From Kribbella caucasensis (GTDB lineage: Bacteria > Actinomycetota > Actinomycetes > Propionibacteriales > Kribbellaceae): a DNA stretch of 38,228 nucleotides. Both the position numbers and the translations under genes were made by a program. The notes under the pieces were generated by a model that saw only the letters and a list, made by a program, of their open reading frames with translations, made no database searches and was not told the DNA's origin. The stretch is from contig NZ_SNWQ01000041.1 of NCBI RefSeq assembly GCF_004361855.1, positions 1 through 38,228 of the forward strand. Reading direction: 5' to 3'. Shown here piece by piece: positions 1 through 7,911 of the stretch; position 1 is the first letter of the stretch, and every line of letters begins with the position of its first letter.

Positions 1-78
1 GGCCCCGTCCGCGACCAGCGAGCGGGGCCTTCCCACACCCCGCCCATCGGCAACACCGGTGACGCCTTCATCTGCAAG

Positions 79-1299
79 ATGAACGACGGGCAACACTCAG
101 GCACCGTCGCAGCCACTGTTGTGTTGACCTTGGAAAGACTCGGAACCACCGCACCCTCGGCAGTTCGGCTCCTCGAGATCTGCGCACTCTGCTCACCGGA
201 CAGCTTGCCGCTCAAGCAGTTCTTGACGGCGCTGCAGCATCTCGACGATCCGCTGCTCGGCGACCTCGACGCCATCCAGCGGCTCGAAATCTTCGGCAGC
301 CTGCGACAGTCGGGACTGCTGATGCTGGACAGCGATGACCAGATACGACTTCACCGACTGACCAAGGTCGTCATCGAAGCACGCACGGCGGACCGAGGCC
401 AGCGGGTGGCCGACGTCGTAGCTCTCCTCAGCGCACTGTTTCCCCAGACTCCATCCGAGCCTGCCACCTGGCCCACATGCGCGCAGTTGGTCTCGCACGC
501 CGCATCCATCTTTGCCCACGCAAGAGTAGAAGGCTTGGAGAACGTCCCGCTGGCGTCACTGCTGACGCGGGTTGGTCGATACCTCCTGTGTAGCGGTCTC
601 AGCTACGCAGACGCGGCCGATCTTCATGAGCGAGCCCTGACGATGCGGCGGAACCTCCACGAGGGTGATCACCCAGAGGTTGCTCGCGGGCTGGTACACC
701 TCGCAGTCGATCTGAATGAGCTTGGCGACCCAGGACGCGCACGAGAGCTGCACGAGCAGGCACTGGAGATGCGGAGGCGGCTGTATTCCGGCGATCACCC
801 CGACATCGCACACAGCCTGGACAATCTCGGGAACGTTCTTCACATTCTCGGTCGGTGCGACCTCGCCCGACAGCACCACGAACAAGGCCTGCACATGCGG
901 CAGCGCCTCCACGGCGGGGACCACCCGAATGTTGCCTACAGCCTCAGCAACCTTGCCGGCGATCTTCACCAACTGGGCGATCTCAAGCGTGCCCGCGAGC
1001 TGAACGAGCTAGCGCTCGTGATGCGGCAACGCCTGGATCCCGGAGACCACCCCGACATCGCGCACAGCTTCCGCAACCTCGCCTCGGACCTCAGGGCACT
1101 CGGCGAGTTCCAAGACGCACGCCGCCTGGACACGCAGGCACTCGCTATGCAACAAAGGCTCTACCCGGGCGACCACCCGAACACCCTCCGAAGCCTTCAG
1201 AGCTTGGCTGAAGACTGTCGTGCGCTTGGCCAGCAAGAGCAGGCGGCCGGATTCGAGTTGGACGCGGACAAGATGCAAGCGCGGCTGGCCGTCCGATGA
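79..1299 (+). CDS. Tetratricopeptide-repeat protein, probable C-terminal part of a STAND/NB-ARC-type protein
   Basis: The C-terminal half (about residues 170-395) is five consecutive 42-residue TPR units with the signature 'RARELHEQALEMRRRLY.GDHP', as in NPHP3/kinesin-light-chain-like TPR proteins of actinomycetes. The first 120 residues resemble the winged-helix linker that follows the NTPase of STAND proteins ('VAATVVLTLERL', then 'IRLHRLTKVVIEA'). No P-loop NTPase is visible. The frame is open to the left edge of the window, but bases 1-78 do not look like NB-ARC sequence and no ribosome binding site precedes the ATG at 79. Either the gene starts outside the window or it is a truncated remnant. 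STAND/TPR proteins often act as ligand-sensing regulators or defence sensors. Here the sensing repeats appear complete and the switch domain is missing. Confidence 0.7.
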   Translation: MNDGQHSGTVAATVVLTLERLGTTAPSAVRLLEICALCSPDSLPLKQFLTALQHLDDPLLGDLDAIQRLEIFGSLRQSGLLMLDSDDQIRLHRLTKVVIEARTADRGQRVADVVALLSALFPQTPSEPATWPTCAQLVSHAASIFAHARVEGLENVPLASLLTRVGRYLLCSGLSYADAADLHERALTMRRNLHEGDHPEVARGLVHLAVDLNELGDPGRARELHEQALEMRRRLYSGDHPDIAHSLDNLGNVLHILGRCDLARQHHEQGLHMRQRLHGGDHPNVAYSLSNLAGDLHQLGDLKRARELNELALVMRQRLDPGDHPDIAHSFRNLASDLRALGEFQDARRLDTQALAMQQRLYPGDHPNTLRSLQSLAEDCRALGQQEQAAGFELDADKMQARLAVR

Positions 1300-1349
1300 C
1301 TTCCTCGCAGGACAACGAGCCCAACTGCCTTCAGAGGATGGAGATTGCT

Positions 1350-2356
1350 ATGAGCGGAAGCGTCATTCGGCCCGAGAGGCTGCGAGCTGGAGATCGAGCG
1401 ATCATCGTCTCGCCATCGAGCACAATCGCAGATCGGACCGACCAGGCGCCTCCTACCTGCACTGACCCGGCGCTTGCGAGCGCGCCCGTGCGAACCTCGC
1501 GTCTGCCCTGGGCATCAAGATTGACTTCGCCGACAACACGTTCGCTCAGGACTACTACTCTGCCGGCACCACAGAAGAACGCCGAGACGATCTGATGGCG
1601 GCGTTCACCGATCCCGAGGTCAAGGCCGTCTTCTTCTCGACCGGCGGCGCAACTGCAGTAGACCTCGTCGATCGCCTGGACTACGACACCATCGCCGCAC
1701 ACTCCAAGATCGTGGCCGGTCTCTCCGACTCCTCAACACTGCTCAACGCCATCACAGCGAAGACCGGCCTGCTGACGTTCCACGGCTTCGAACTGATGGA
1801 CTTTGCCCATCACGATATGTCCTACACCACCCAGAACCTCAAGCAGATCTGGTTCGACGCATGGTCGGGTGACTACCGCCCCAACCCCGACTGGCGCGAC
1901 CTCGAAGGCGACCCCACGACCTACCACGGATGGCGCGAGATCAAGCCCGGCCGCGCAACCGGAACCGCCGTCGGCGGAAACTCCGACGCCTTCATGCAAC
2001 TCGTCGGCACCCCATACTGTCCGCCCCTGGACGACGCGATCCTCTTCCTGGAAACCTATCGCCTCCAGAAGCGCCACATCCAAGCCCTCTTGGCAACCCT
2101 CAAGCTCAAGGGCGCCTTCGACTCCATCCAGGGCCTTATCATCGGCTACTGCCTAGGCAGCGACGCCCCAGGAACCGGCAACGACCGAGAGATCGCCGAC
2201 ATCATCCTGGAAACCACCGCGGACCACAGATTCCCAGTCATGCAGATCGGCGAGATCGGTCACCAGGTCGAGAACCTTATCCTCCCCATCGGCGCCGGAA
2301 TTGAGATGGATACCAGCTCACCCTCATTGTCTCTGTCTGAACCTGCTGTGCAATGA
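1350..2356 (+). pseudogene. Frameshifted S66 peptidase, LD-carboxypeptidase/MccF-like
   Basis: The start at 1350 is preceded by GGAG at 1340-1343 and gives 'MSGSVIRPERLRAGDRAIIV', the usual S66 N-terminus. That frame soon turns to nonsense and stops at 1593-1595. The family sequence resumes in another frame near 1480 ('ANLASALGIKIDFADN', then 'AGTTEERRDDLMAAF') and runs to the stop at 2356. The parts needed for catalysis in S66 serine peptidases are present: the nucleophile region 'GLSDSSTLL', Glu in 'ILFLE', and His in 'EIGHQ'. The family cleaves LD-peptide bonds in murein recycling, or inactivates microcin-C-like peptide nucleotides (MccF). Spacing and sequence here are closer to MccF. A single indel around 1455-1480 disrupts the gene. 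It could be a true pseudogene or a sequencing error. An internal start at 1595 would lack the first 80 or so residues and is unlikely to fold. Confidence 0.75.
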
Positions 2357-2420
2357 ACTCACTCCTGGCCCGCCAAAGAAGCGTTGCACAGGTCGGCCGA
2401 AGGAGGTCGTCGGCTGTGGG

Positions 2421-2451
2421 CCGTCCACAGCCCAACGGGGTTCGTGGACGG
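2421..2451 (+). terminator. Hairpin after the S66 remnant
   Basis: Perfect 8-bp arms CCGTCCAC (2421-2428) and GTGGACGG (2444-2451) enclose a 15-nt loop, 65 bp after the stop of the S66 remnant. A competing hairpin, CTGTGG/CCACAG, lies at 2414-2430. No T-run follows, so it is a weak terminator candidate. Confidence 0.3.
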
Positions 2452-2491
2452 TTCTCACCCGCCGCCAGGGGGTCAGTTTTCACCCGTCGCC
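2451..2491. repeat. Pair of imperfect 16-bp direct repeats, possible insertion-sequence end
   Basis: GTTCTCACCCGCCGCC (2451-2466) and GTTTTCACCCGTCGCC (2476-2491) differ at two positions and lie 25 bp apart, start to start. They sit exactly where recognisable TPR-regulator sequence begins (2483). Repeated short motifs with GTCAGTTTTCACCC-like sequence occur at the ends of IS21-type elements. That attribution is an inference from resemblance only, and no transposase remains next to them. Confidence 0.35.
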
Positions 2492-2965
2492 GACAAGGCC
2501 GAAGCCGCCGCCGGGCTGGGTGATCTGAGTGTCTGCGAACGGGTCCTAGAGCACGCCGAACAAGTCAGAGGGATGGGCCGCGAAAGTCAGACCGGGGGAT
2601 GGTTGCGGTTCGACGGCCCTCGGCTGCCCGAGCAACGCGGCACCTGCTACACCCAGCTTGGCAAGCCGGATCTGGCTGAGATGTCCTTGCAACAAGCGCT
2701 GAGCCTACCGGTTTCGCTGCGGCTGCGCGGTAGTGTGCTGGTGGATCTGGCAAACGTAGGTGTGATGCGCCGAGATGTTGAGCAGACGGTGAACTACGCA
2801 ACCGCCGCCATGGAACTAACGGGGCAGTCTGGCTCGGGCGTGATCGCTCGCAAACTCGCCGGCGTGAACCGGCAACTCCCTGCCGCCCACCGCCGAGATG
2901 CCCGGCTACTGCGCTTGAGCGAAGACATCTCGGCATGCCTCGCGATCGAGCGTTCGTCGCTGTAA
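2483..2965 (+). pseudogene. C-terminal TPR fragment of an XRE/TPR-type regulator
   Basis: From about 2483 the translation ('AEAAAGLGDLSVCERVLEHA', 'GGWLRFDGPRLPEQRGTCY', 'GSGVIARKLAGVNRQL') matches the last 150 or so residues of the long actinomycete XRE-type regulators, which pair an N-terminal HTH with a C-terminal TPR array. The HTH and most TPR units are missing. The frame is open back to an ATG at 2384, but residues before about 34 do not resemble the family and cover the repeat/hairpin zone. I therefore treat it as a 3' remnant truncated on its 5' side, perhaps by an insertion event. The TGA of the S66 remnant lies 127 bp upstream. Confidence 0.7.
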
Positions 2966-2995
2966 GACCCTTCCCCGTCCAAAGGAGCGAAGCTG

Positions 2996-3205
2996 TTGTC
3001 GAATGAACAAGGCTGCTTCTTCCGTGAGGCATGGATCGCAGGTGTGACGAAGCACTATCCGAGCGAACCGGAGCCCGGGTATGTCGCGCCGTGGGAAGAC
3101 ATACCTGATTGGGAGCGGGAGAGCGCCGCAGCCGTCTACGAGCAAGGTGCGGGCATTCGTTGAGGTCTCCGAAGGGAGCACAAGCAAGCTCAGCCGAGAG
3201 CGGCG
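2996..3205 (+). pseudogene. Small W-rich actinomycete protein, frameshifted and truncated
   Basis: AAAGGAG at 2981-2987 precedes a TTG at 2996. The reading frame gives 'MSNEQGCFFREAWIAGVTKH', then 'EPGYVAPWEDIPDWERESAA', and stops at 3161-3163 after 55 residues. Moving to the adjacent frame at about 3145 restores what looks like the family continuation ('VRAFVEVSEGSTSKLSRE'). After about 3205 the similarity ends and antisense sequence of another remnant begins. I recognise the pattern as a small protein commonly encoded next to XRE/TPR regulators, with unknown function. One extra base (CAAGGTGCG instead of CAGGTGCG) explains the frameshift. The second half of the gene is absent. Confidence 0.55.
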
Positions 3206-3222
3206 GCACGAACCGTCTTCTC

Positions 3223-3696
3223 CTAATCGTTGGACTGAGCAACCAGTCGGAACGACGGCGCCGGGTCGGACTGTCCGATCCGTACGACGCCGAGTTCCAC
3301 ACCGAAGAATCTGGGGTTCTCGTCAGTGCGAGCATTCAGCCAGTCGATAGCCGCTCGATGCTCGGGTCGAACGATGCGGCAACCCAGACGATCGTCGTGG
3401 GTTCGGTCCTGGCCGCGTAGGTGAGGATCTGGCCGAGGTGGCCGTGGTCGGAGGTCTCAAGCTGATTCTCAACGATCACGACTTCACCGGTGGTCTCATC
3501 GCGCCCATCAGGTCCAAGCTGAATCCGCCGACCGGATGCTCTGCCACCTCGAGTGCGAGATCCATCCCGAGCAAGTCGCTGAGCACATCGACATTGTTGA
3601 GTAGCCACGGTGTGAGGCTGTGGGCCTCATGCGGCCAACCGTCACGGGGGATAGACGAGTAAGCCGGCCAAGGACAGGCCTGGAACCTTCGGACAT
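3223..3696 (-). pseudogene. DUF4268-like nuclease remnant with three frameshifts
   Basis: On the minus strand, family-like segments follow one another in changing frames. 'MSEGSRPVLGRLTRL' starts at 3696. Then come 'GWPHEAHSLTPWLLNNVDVL' and 'HPVGGFSLDLMG', next 'GEVVIVENQLETSDHGHLGQ' and 'TIVWVAASFDP', and finally 'EHRAAIDWLNARTDENPRFF' with 'VVRIGQSDPAPSFRLVAQ', ending at a TAG at 3223-3225. Together they reproduce the PD-(D/E)XK-like N-terminal half of DUF4268-type proteins (the acidic position and 'VIVENQ' form the E-x-Q-type core), which are associated with restriction and defence. Three single-base shifts and loss of the C-terminal half show that it is dead, unless the sequence is poor here. 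Confidence 0.7.
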
Positions 3697-3983
3697 GAGT
3701 CACCTTGCCATCTCAGTGCGCTCAGGTGGAGACATCCGGGCCTATGTCGGCGAGGGCCTGACTCCTATCACCGAGACGGGATCCGCGTGAGCGCGAGGTT
3801 GTGACCCGACGTGCTCGGCTTCGATCAGGCCGCTGTGGGCGCCGGGCGCCGGAGACGTTGCTATGGCCCGGCTGTCGCGGCTCTCACGGCGGACAGACAG
3901 TTTGGACGCCTCAGGTGTAGGAGCTCACGCGACCGCCACCATGAGACAACAGGGGTGTCGGCACTCGGGTCTATCGTCGAGTC

Positions 3984-4838
3984 ATGCCGAACTTCGATGC
4001 CGTCGCACGCGAGCACGTCCTGCGCGCCCTCGAGGAGTACGACGAGCTCGGAGCCGATGAGTTTCTCACCTTGTACGGCTTCGGCAAGGCGCGTGAATAC
4101 CTTCTGTGGCACGACGGCAAGAGCTACGACTCCAAAGCCATCCTCGGTGTCTCCTACTTGTACGCCGCGGGCACCGCGGCTACCAGCTCGGAGTTCTCCG
4201 GTGGCAAGGACGGCGCTGCAAGGATCCTGCGGAAGCTCGGGTTCTCTGTGACCTTCGTTGACGACCCAGAATTAGCAGAAAGCCCCGGCTCCGGCTCGTG
4301 GCGAGAAGCCTCCGACGTCGGGTCCGAGAGCGCGCGTTCAGCCTGGGCCGAAGCGGCTCGAGCCGTCCTCCTCGAGGCTGCCGGCCGCTACCGCGCCGTG
4401 GTCACGTACAAGGAACTCGCAACTCAGGTGATGAACCGCACCGGGATCCATACCAGGCAGCTAATGCATTACTGGATTGGTGACGTCCTGGGCAGGGTCT
4501 CGGCCGAGTCATCGCGGCGAGGGGAACCGCTCCTCTCATCGCTCTGTGTGAACGCTGCAGGCAGCGTCGGCGAGGGCTACGCGATCGCGGTCCAAGCGGC
4601 CGAGGGTGTGGCACCCGGTGATCTGGACGACCACGCAACCCACGAGCGACTCGCGTGCTACCGCCACTTCAACGCCGCTGGCCTCCCACCCGGCGGCGGG
4701 GTCGCCGCACTCACGCCCAAACTGCGGGAGTCCAAAGATCGCGCCCGACGCGCGAAGACGATCCAGAAAACTGCGCCTCAGTGCCCGACCTATCACATAT
4801 CGCTCCCGGCGACTGGCGTCTGCGACTTCTGCGACTGA
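3984..4838 (+). CDS. ScoMcrA-like head-domain protein with a second domain related to the 37650-38039 product
   Basis: Residues 5-92 match the N-terminal 'head' domain of ScoMcrA-type restriction proteins: 'EYDELGADEFLTLYGFGKAR', 'HDGKSYDSKAILGVSY' and 'FSGGKDGAARILRKLGF'. ScoMcrA is the Streptomyces coelicolor endonuclease that recognises methylated or phosphorothioated DNA. Its SRA and HNH domains are not present here. Residues 120-205 form a second domain ('AEAARAVLLEAAGRYRAVVT', 'LLSSLCVN') that aligns with the protein encoded at 37650-38039. The last 20 residues have a Cys/His cluster ('CPTYHISLPATGVCDFC') that may bind zinc. No nuclease motif is visible, so it could be a DNA- or modification-reading adaptor. 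It is the only apparently intact gene in the decayed left flank. Confidence 0.7.
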   Translation: MPNFDAVAREHVLRALEEYDELGADEFLTLYGFGKAREYLLWHDGKSYDSKAILGVSYLYAAGTAATSSEFSGGKDGAARILRKLGFSVTFVDDPELAESPGSGSWREASDVGSESARSAWAEAARAVLLEAAGRYRAVVTYKELATQVMNRTGIHTRQLMHYWIGDVLGRVSAESSRRGEPLLSSLCVNAAGSVGEGYAIAVQAAEGVAPGDLDDHATHERLACYRHFNAAGLPPGGGVAALTPKLRESKDRARRAKTIQKTAPQCPTYHISLPATGVCDFCD

Positions 4839-4962
4839 CGCTCACAAACTGTTCACCCAGGCCCGAGCACGCCCCGATTCGCACCACCGGCGAGAACCGC
4901 GCGAAGATGCCGAACCTGCAACGCCGCTGTGCGGCAGTTCGAGTCGGCGGTTCCGGCGCAGG

Positions 4963-5476
4963 CTACCCGCCAGCCCTGGTACTCCAGGTCGCATCGCGGA
5001 ACTCTCTGGCCAGGGGTTCACCGGGGTAGCGGTCGTGGAGTTCGGCATCGAGCTCTCCGGCCACCATCAAGAGGTGAACTTTGCTCTGCCTGCCGTCCTT
5101 CAGTCCGTCCATGCCGAGCTGCACGCTTGTTCAAGATCGCCTTGCCGGCCGACGATGAAGCCGAGGGTGAGGCGGCATTCTGAGATCTGCATCGGGCTCA
5201 GGTTTGTCCCATCCGGAGCGATGTTGTCCCGGATGACCGTGTTGGCGTGCATCTTGGCCAGCTCGTCATCTCCGCCGATGCGATGAACATCCGTCGAGTA
5301 GTAGTCCCACTTCGCTGGATCGACCTTGAGTGATTGTCCGGCCGATCCGGGTAGGGCAGGTGGTCAAGGACCTCGCGGCCGTTCTCCAATAGGCCTGCAG
5401 CCCAGGTTCCCCCAATCGTGCCTTGGCCGCCGCCTCTTGCGCCATGAGCTGAACATTCGACGAGATGCAGTTGTGA
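4963..5476 (-). pseudogene. C-terminal TPR fragment of a second XRE/TPR-type regulator, three frameshifts
   Basis: Minus-strand translation gives, in successive frames, 'LMAQEAAAKARLGEPGLQAY', 'LDHLPYPDRPDNHS', 'VDPAKWDYYSTDVHRIGGDD', 'AKMHANTVIRDNIAPDGTNL' with 'RLTLGFIVGRQGDLEQA', and 'GLKDGRQSKVHLLMVAGELD' ending at a TAG at 4963-4965. This is the typical tail of actinomycete TPR regulators. Frame changes fall near 5370, 5320 and 5115. The N-terminal HTH part is missing, and the next gene to the right (the DUF262 protein) ends at 5580. The rest of the 4839-5579 interval holds nothing else that I can support. Confidence 0.65.
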
Positions 5477-5579
5477 GGCAGGGCACGGCCCGGGGAGGTC
5501 ATCGGTGTGTGACGGTACTGATTCAAATGTGGTCTGTGCCCTGCCAGGCACAGCTTGCGTCGTTGACGTCTGCCGCGCA

Positions 5580-7844
5580 CTAGGCGTCGAGGTAGCCGAA
5601 TTGTTCGAGGCGGCGGCGGGCGACGGCTAGTTCGTCGACAGTGAAGAGTTCGTGGAACTCGGAGCTGTTGACCAATGCTTCCACCGTCAGATCCAGACGG
5701 CCGCGTTCCCAGAGCGTCGCGAATCCGTCGGAGATAGTAGGCGCGTGCAGAAGTCTGCGGGCGGTCTCGAGGCCGCCGTACTCGGCCAGCATGCTGAGGA
5801 AGTACGTCGGCGAATAGTTCGCCTCTTGGCGCGCACGCTGGTAGAGATTCCGCATCGCAGTTTCAAAGTCGCGGCTCGCTGATGATTGGGCTTCGTCGAT
5901 TTCCGACGGCGTCTCTAGGTCTTCGTCCCCAGCGAGATCCACATTGCGACGCAGTACATACCCGCGCAAGGCATCGACCGACGTGAACACTTCGTAGTCG
6001 AGCTCCTCAAGCCTCGCAAGGTCGGCGTAGTCGGGATCAAGTTCGAGCACAACTGGGCGTCCCAGTCCGGCCTGCAGACCGTCCGGCCAGAAGGCCTCGG
6101 CGACAGCCAGGGAGCGTCCAGTGACTGGATCGGCGATCTCGTTGTCGAGTTCCGGCGAGGCATAACCCAGCTCGTTAAGCTCCGAGACCATAGCCTTGAC
6201 CTGCACGGCGCGGGCATCCTCGACGTCGTCGGCAGCAATAACCGACACTGGACTCAGGTCCCGTGAGTCACTCGCCGCAGCGCCTTCGCGAAGCCTGGAG
6301 AGGAACGACTGTGCGGCCTCGGCAAGAAGTTCTCTCCGTGCTGCAAGGAAGTCCAGGTAACGGTCAGTCGTCCAGAGCGCGGGGTCTGCGGGAATCCACT
6401 GAGACGCGAGGACGCCGGGCTGGAGTTTCTCGGCCTCGGCCAAGTACTCGGCTGGGTGCCGCTTGCCGATCCGCAGGTTGGTCTCCTGCGCTAGAAAGCA
6501 GAAGTTCGCGATTGCATTGACCTCGGCGCGCTCGTACTCGGCCTTGTGTAGCACAGCCTTCGGGAAGATGTGGTGGATCTGAAGGGAGGCCAGCCGGCCG
6601 AGCATCTCGGCACGCAGCTCCAACCCGGTACCGAGATCGCGCGCACCGTTGACACGGGTCAGCATGTAGAGCATCGGGTAGAAGCGCGAACCCCGCGTGG
6701 CACCCTCGAAGTCGTGAGCCTGAATGTCGAGGTTGCCTCCTCGCCATCGCTCGAGTTGGGTGATGAGCCCCTCGACACCATCTCGCTCGACGGCCTCGTA
6801 GTCCTGCGCAAGCGTCGTCTCGGTCGAGCCGCCGAAGCGCCCGCGCAAGGCACCCTGGACGTACCAGTAGAGGGTCTTGTCACGCTCAACCGCGTCGCGG
6901 AATCGGCCGCCGCTCAGGTGCAGCAGCCGTGCGATGACCGGCACCGCCGCCCGCCCCATCAGCACTCGGTCGTGGTCCAGGCCGAGTCTGCCGGATACCG
7001 TGTCCAGGAATCTGCCGACGTACTCCGCGGTGGCATCGAGGCTCTGCTGGAATTCTTCGGCGCTGAGGTTGTCCAATGCGCTGAAGACCGCGCGACCGGT
7101 GCCTACTGCAGTGACGTTGCGCATTAGCCAGTCGAGGCTGAACTTGAATCCGGCGTCCTGCCACTTCTGTAGGTAGTCGCGCATGGCCTGCCGAGCATCA
7201 GGCCATTGCGCACACAGCTTCGCCAGCGCCAGGTCCCCCTTCGAAAGCTCGGTTCCGCCTGAGTTGACGCGGTTGAAGATGTCGACGACGACGTCGATGC
7301 TCTTGTCGCGGCCCGTGATCTTCTCCTCGTGAAAGGACCGCTCCTGAATTTGCAGCAGCCGATTCAACCGCTCCAGGTAGACCTGGAGGCGAAGTGGATC
7401 TGAGCTGAACATGGCGATGAAAGGACCGAGGCCCTCGGAGTACAGCCTGGTGACATCGACCCAGCGGTCGTCCTCACGCATCTTGGTTGGAGCATAGAAC
7501 TCGAACGTCTCCTCGTCGACGTTGAAGTGCAAGCCGGTGAACGCTGTACTGTCGCCTTCGAAAAACCTTGGTGGACGTCCACGGAGAACGCCGTAGAGCG
7601 AGGTGATGCGTTGCTGGCCATCGAGCAGAAGCAGACGGGTGCCTCGGCCGATATCTCCGCCGCGTACTGCCGCCTGGTCGGATTCGGTCTCCCACAACAG
7701 AAGGCCCCCGACTGGGTAGCCCCTGTAGAGCGACCGCATAAGCCCGCGCACCTGGTCGCGGTTCCAGACATAGCCTCGCTGAAACTCCGGTAGCAGCAAT
7801 GAACCGGAGTCGATCTGATCCAGGACCGTAGACAGCTTCCCCAT
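5580..7844 (-). CDS. DUF262/DUF1524 (GmrSD-like) protein with an extra C-terminal module
   Basis: This 754-residue protein has the DUF262 signature 'LLPEFQRGYVWNRDQV' (residues 17-32) and 'LLLDGQQRITSLY' (72-84), which form the ParB/Srx-like NTP-using domain of GmrS. The HNH-type DUF1524 motif of GmrD follows, with 'HHIFPKAVL' starting at residue 424 and downstream Asn residues ('NAIANFCFLAQETNLRIGKR'). Both catalytic motifs look intact. GmrSD proteins are NTP-dependent nucleases that cut modified (often glucosylated) phage DNA. Residues after about 640 form a separate helical module ('FETAMRNLYQRARQEANYSP', 'LDLTVEALVNSSEFHELF') found at the C-termini of other restriction-associated proteins. 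ATG at 7844 is preceded by GGGAGGAAG. It is the last gene of the operon, 67 bp after the RelE-UvrD gene, and is likely co-transcribed. Confidence 0.88.
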   Translation of the reverse strand: MGKLSTVLDQIDSGSLLLPEFQRGYVWNRDQVRGLMRSLYRGYPVGGLLLWETESDQAAVRGGDIGRGTRLLLLDGQQRITSLYGVLRGRPPRFFEGDSTAFTGLHFNVDEETFEFYAPTKMREDDRWVDVTRLYSEGLGPFIAMFSSDPLRLQVYLERLNRLLQIQERSFHEEKITGRDKSIDVVVDIFNRVNSGGTELSKGDLALAKLCAQWPDARQAMRDYLQKWQDAGFKFSLDWLMRNVTAVGTGRAVFSALDNLSAEEFQQSLDATAEYVGRFLDTVSGRLGLDHDRVLMGRAAVPVIARLLHLSGGRFRDAVERDKTLYWYVQGALRGRFGGSTETTLAQDYEAVERDGVEGLITQLERWRGGNLDIQAHDFEGATRGSRFYPMLYMLTRVNGARDLGTGLELRAEMLGRLASLQIHHIFPKAVLHKAEYERAEVNAIANFCFLAQETNLRIGKRHPAEYLAEAEKLQPGVLASQWIPADPALWTTDRYLDFLAARRELLAEAAQSFLSRLREGAAASDSRDLSPVSVIAADDVEDARAVQVKAMVSELNELGYASPELDNEIADPVTGRSLAVAEAFWPDGLQAGLGRPVVLELDPDYADLARLEELDYEVFTSVDALRGYVLRRNVDLAGDEDLETPSEIDEAQSSASRDFETAMRNLYQRARQEANYSPTYFLSMLAEYGGLETARRLLHAPTISDGFATLWERGRLDLTVEALVNSSEFHELFTVDELAVARRRLEQFGYLDA

Positions 7845-7911
7845 GACTCTTCCTCCCCCTCGCGGTGTGACCGCGACGCGTCAAAACCTTATTGCCGTGC
7901 GCCGCCTACTG

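Noticed and set aside
1..29. GGCCCCG/CGGGGCC hairpin at the left edge
   Set aside because: The 7-bp arms have a 15-nt loop and no T-run, and the window edge prevents judging which gene it would follow.
3695..3790. 31-codon open frame starting with ATG at 3695
   Set aside because: There is no ribosome binding site and no recognisable sequence, and it begins inside the start region of an antisense remnant.
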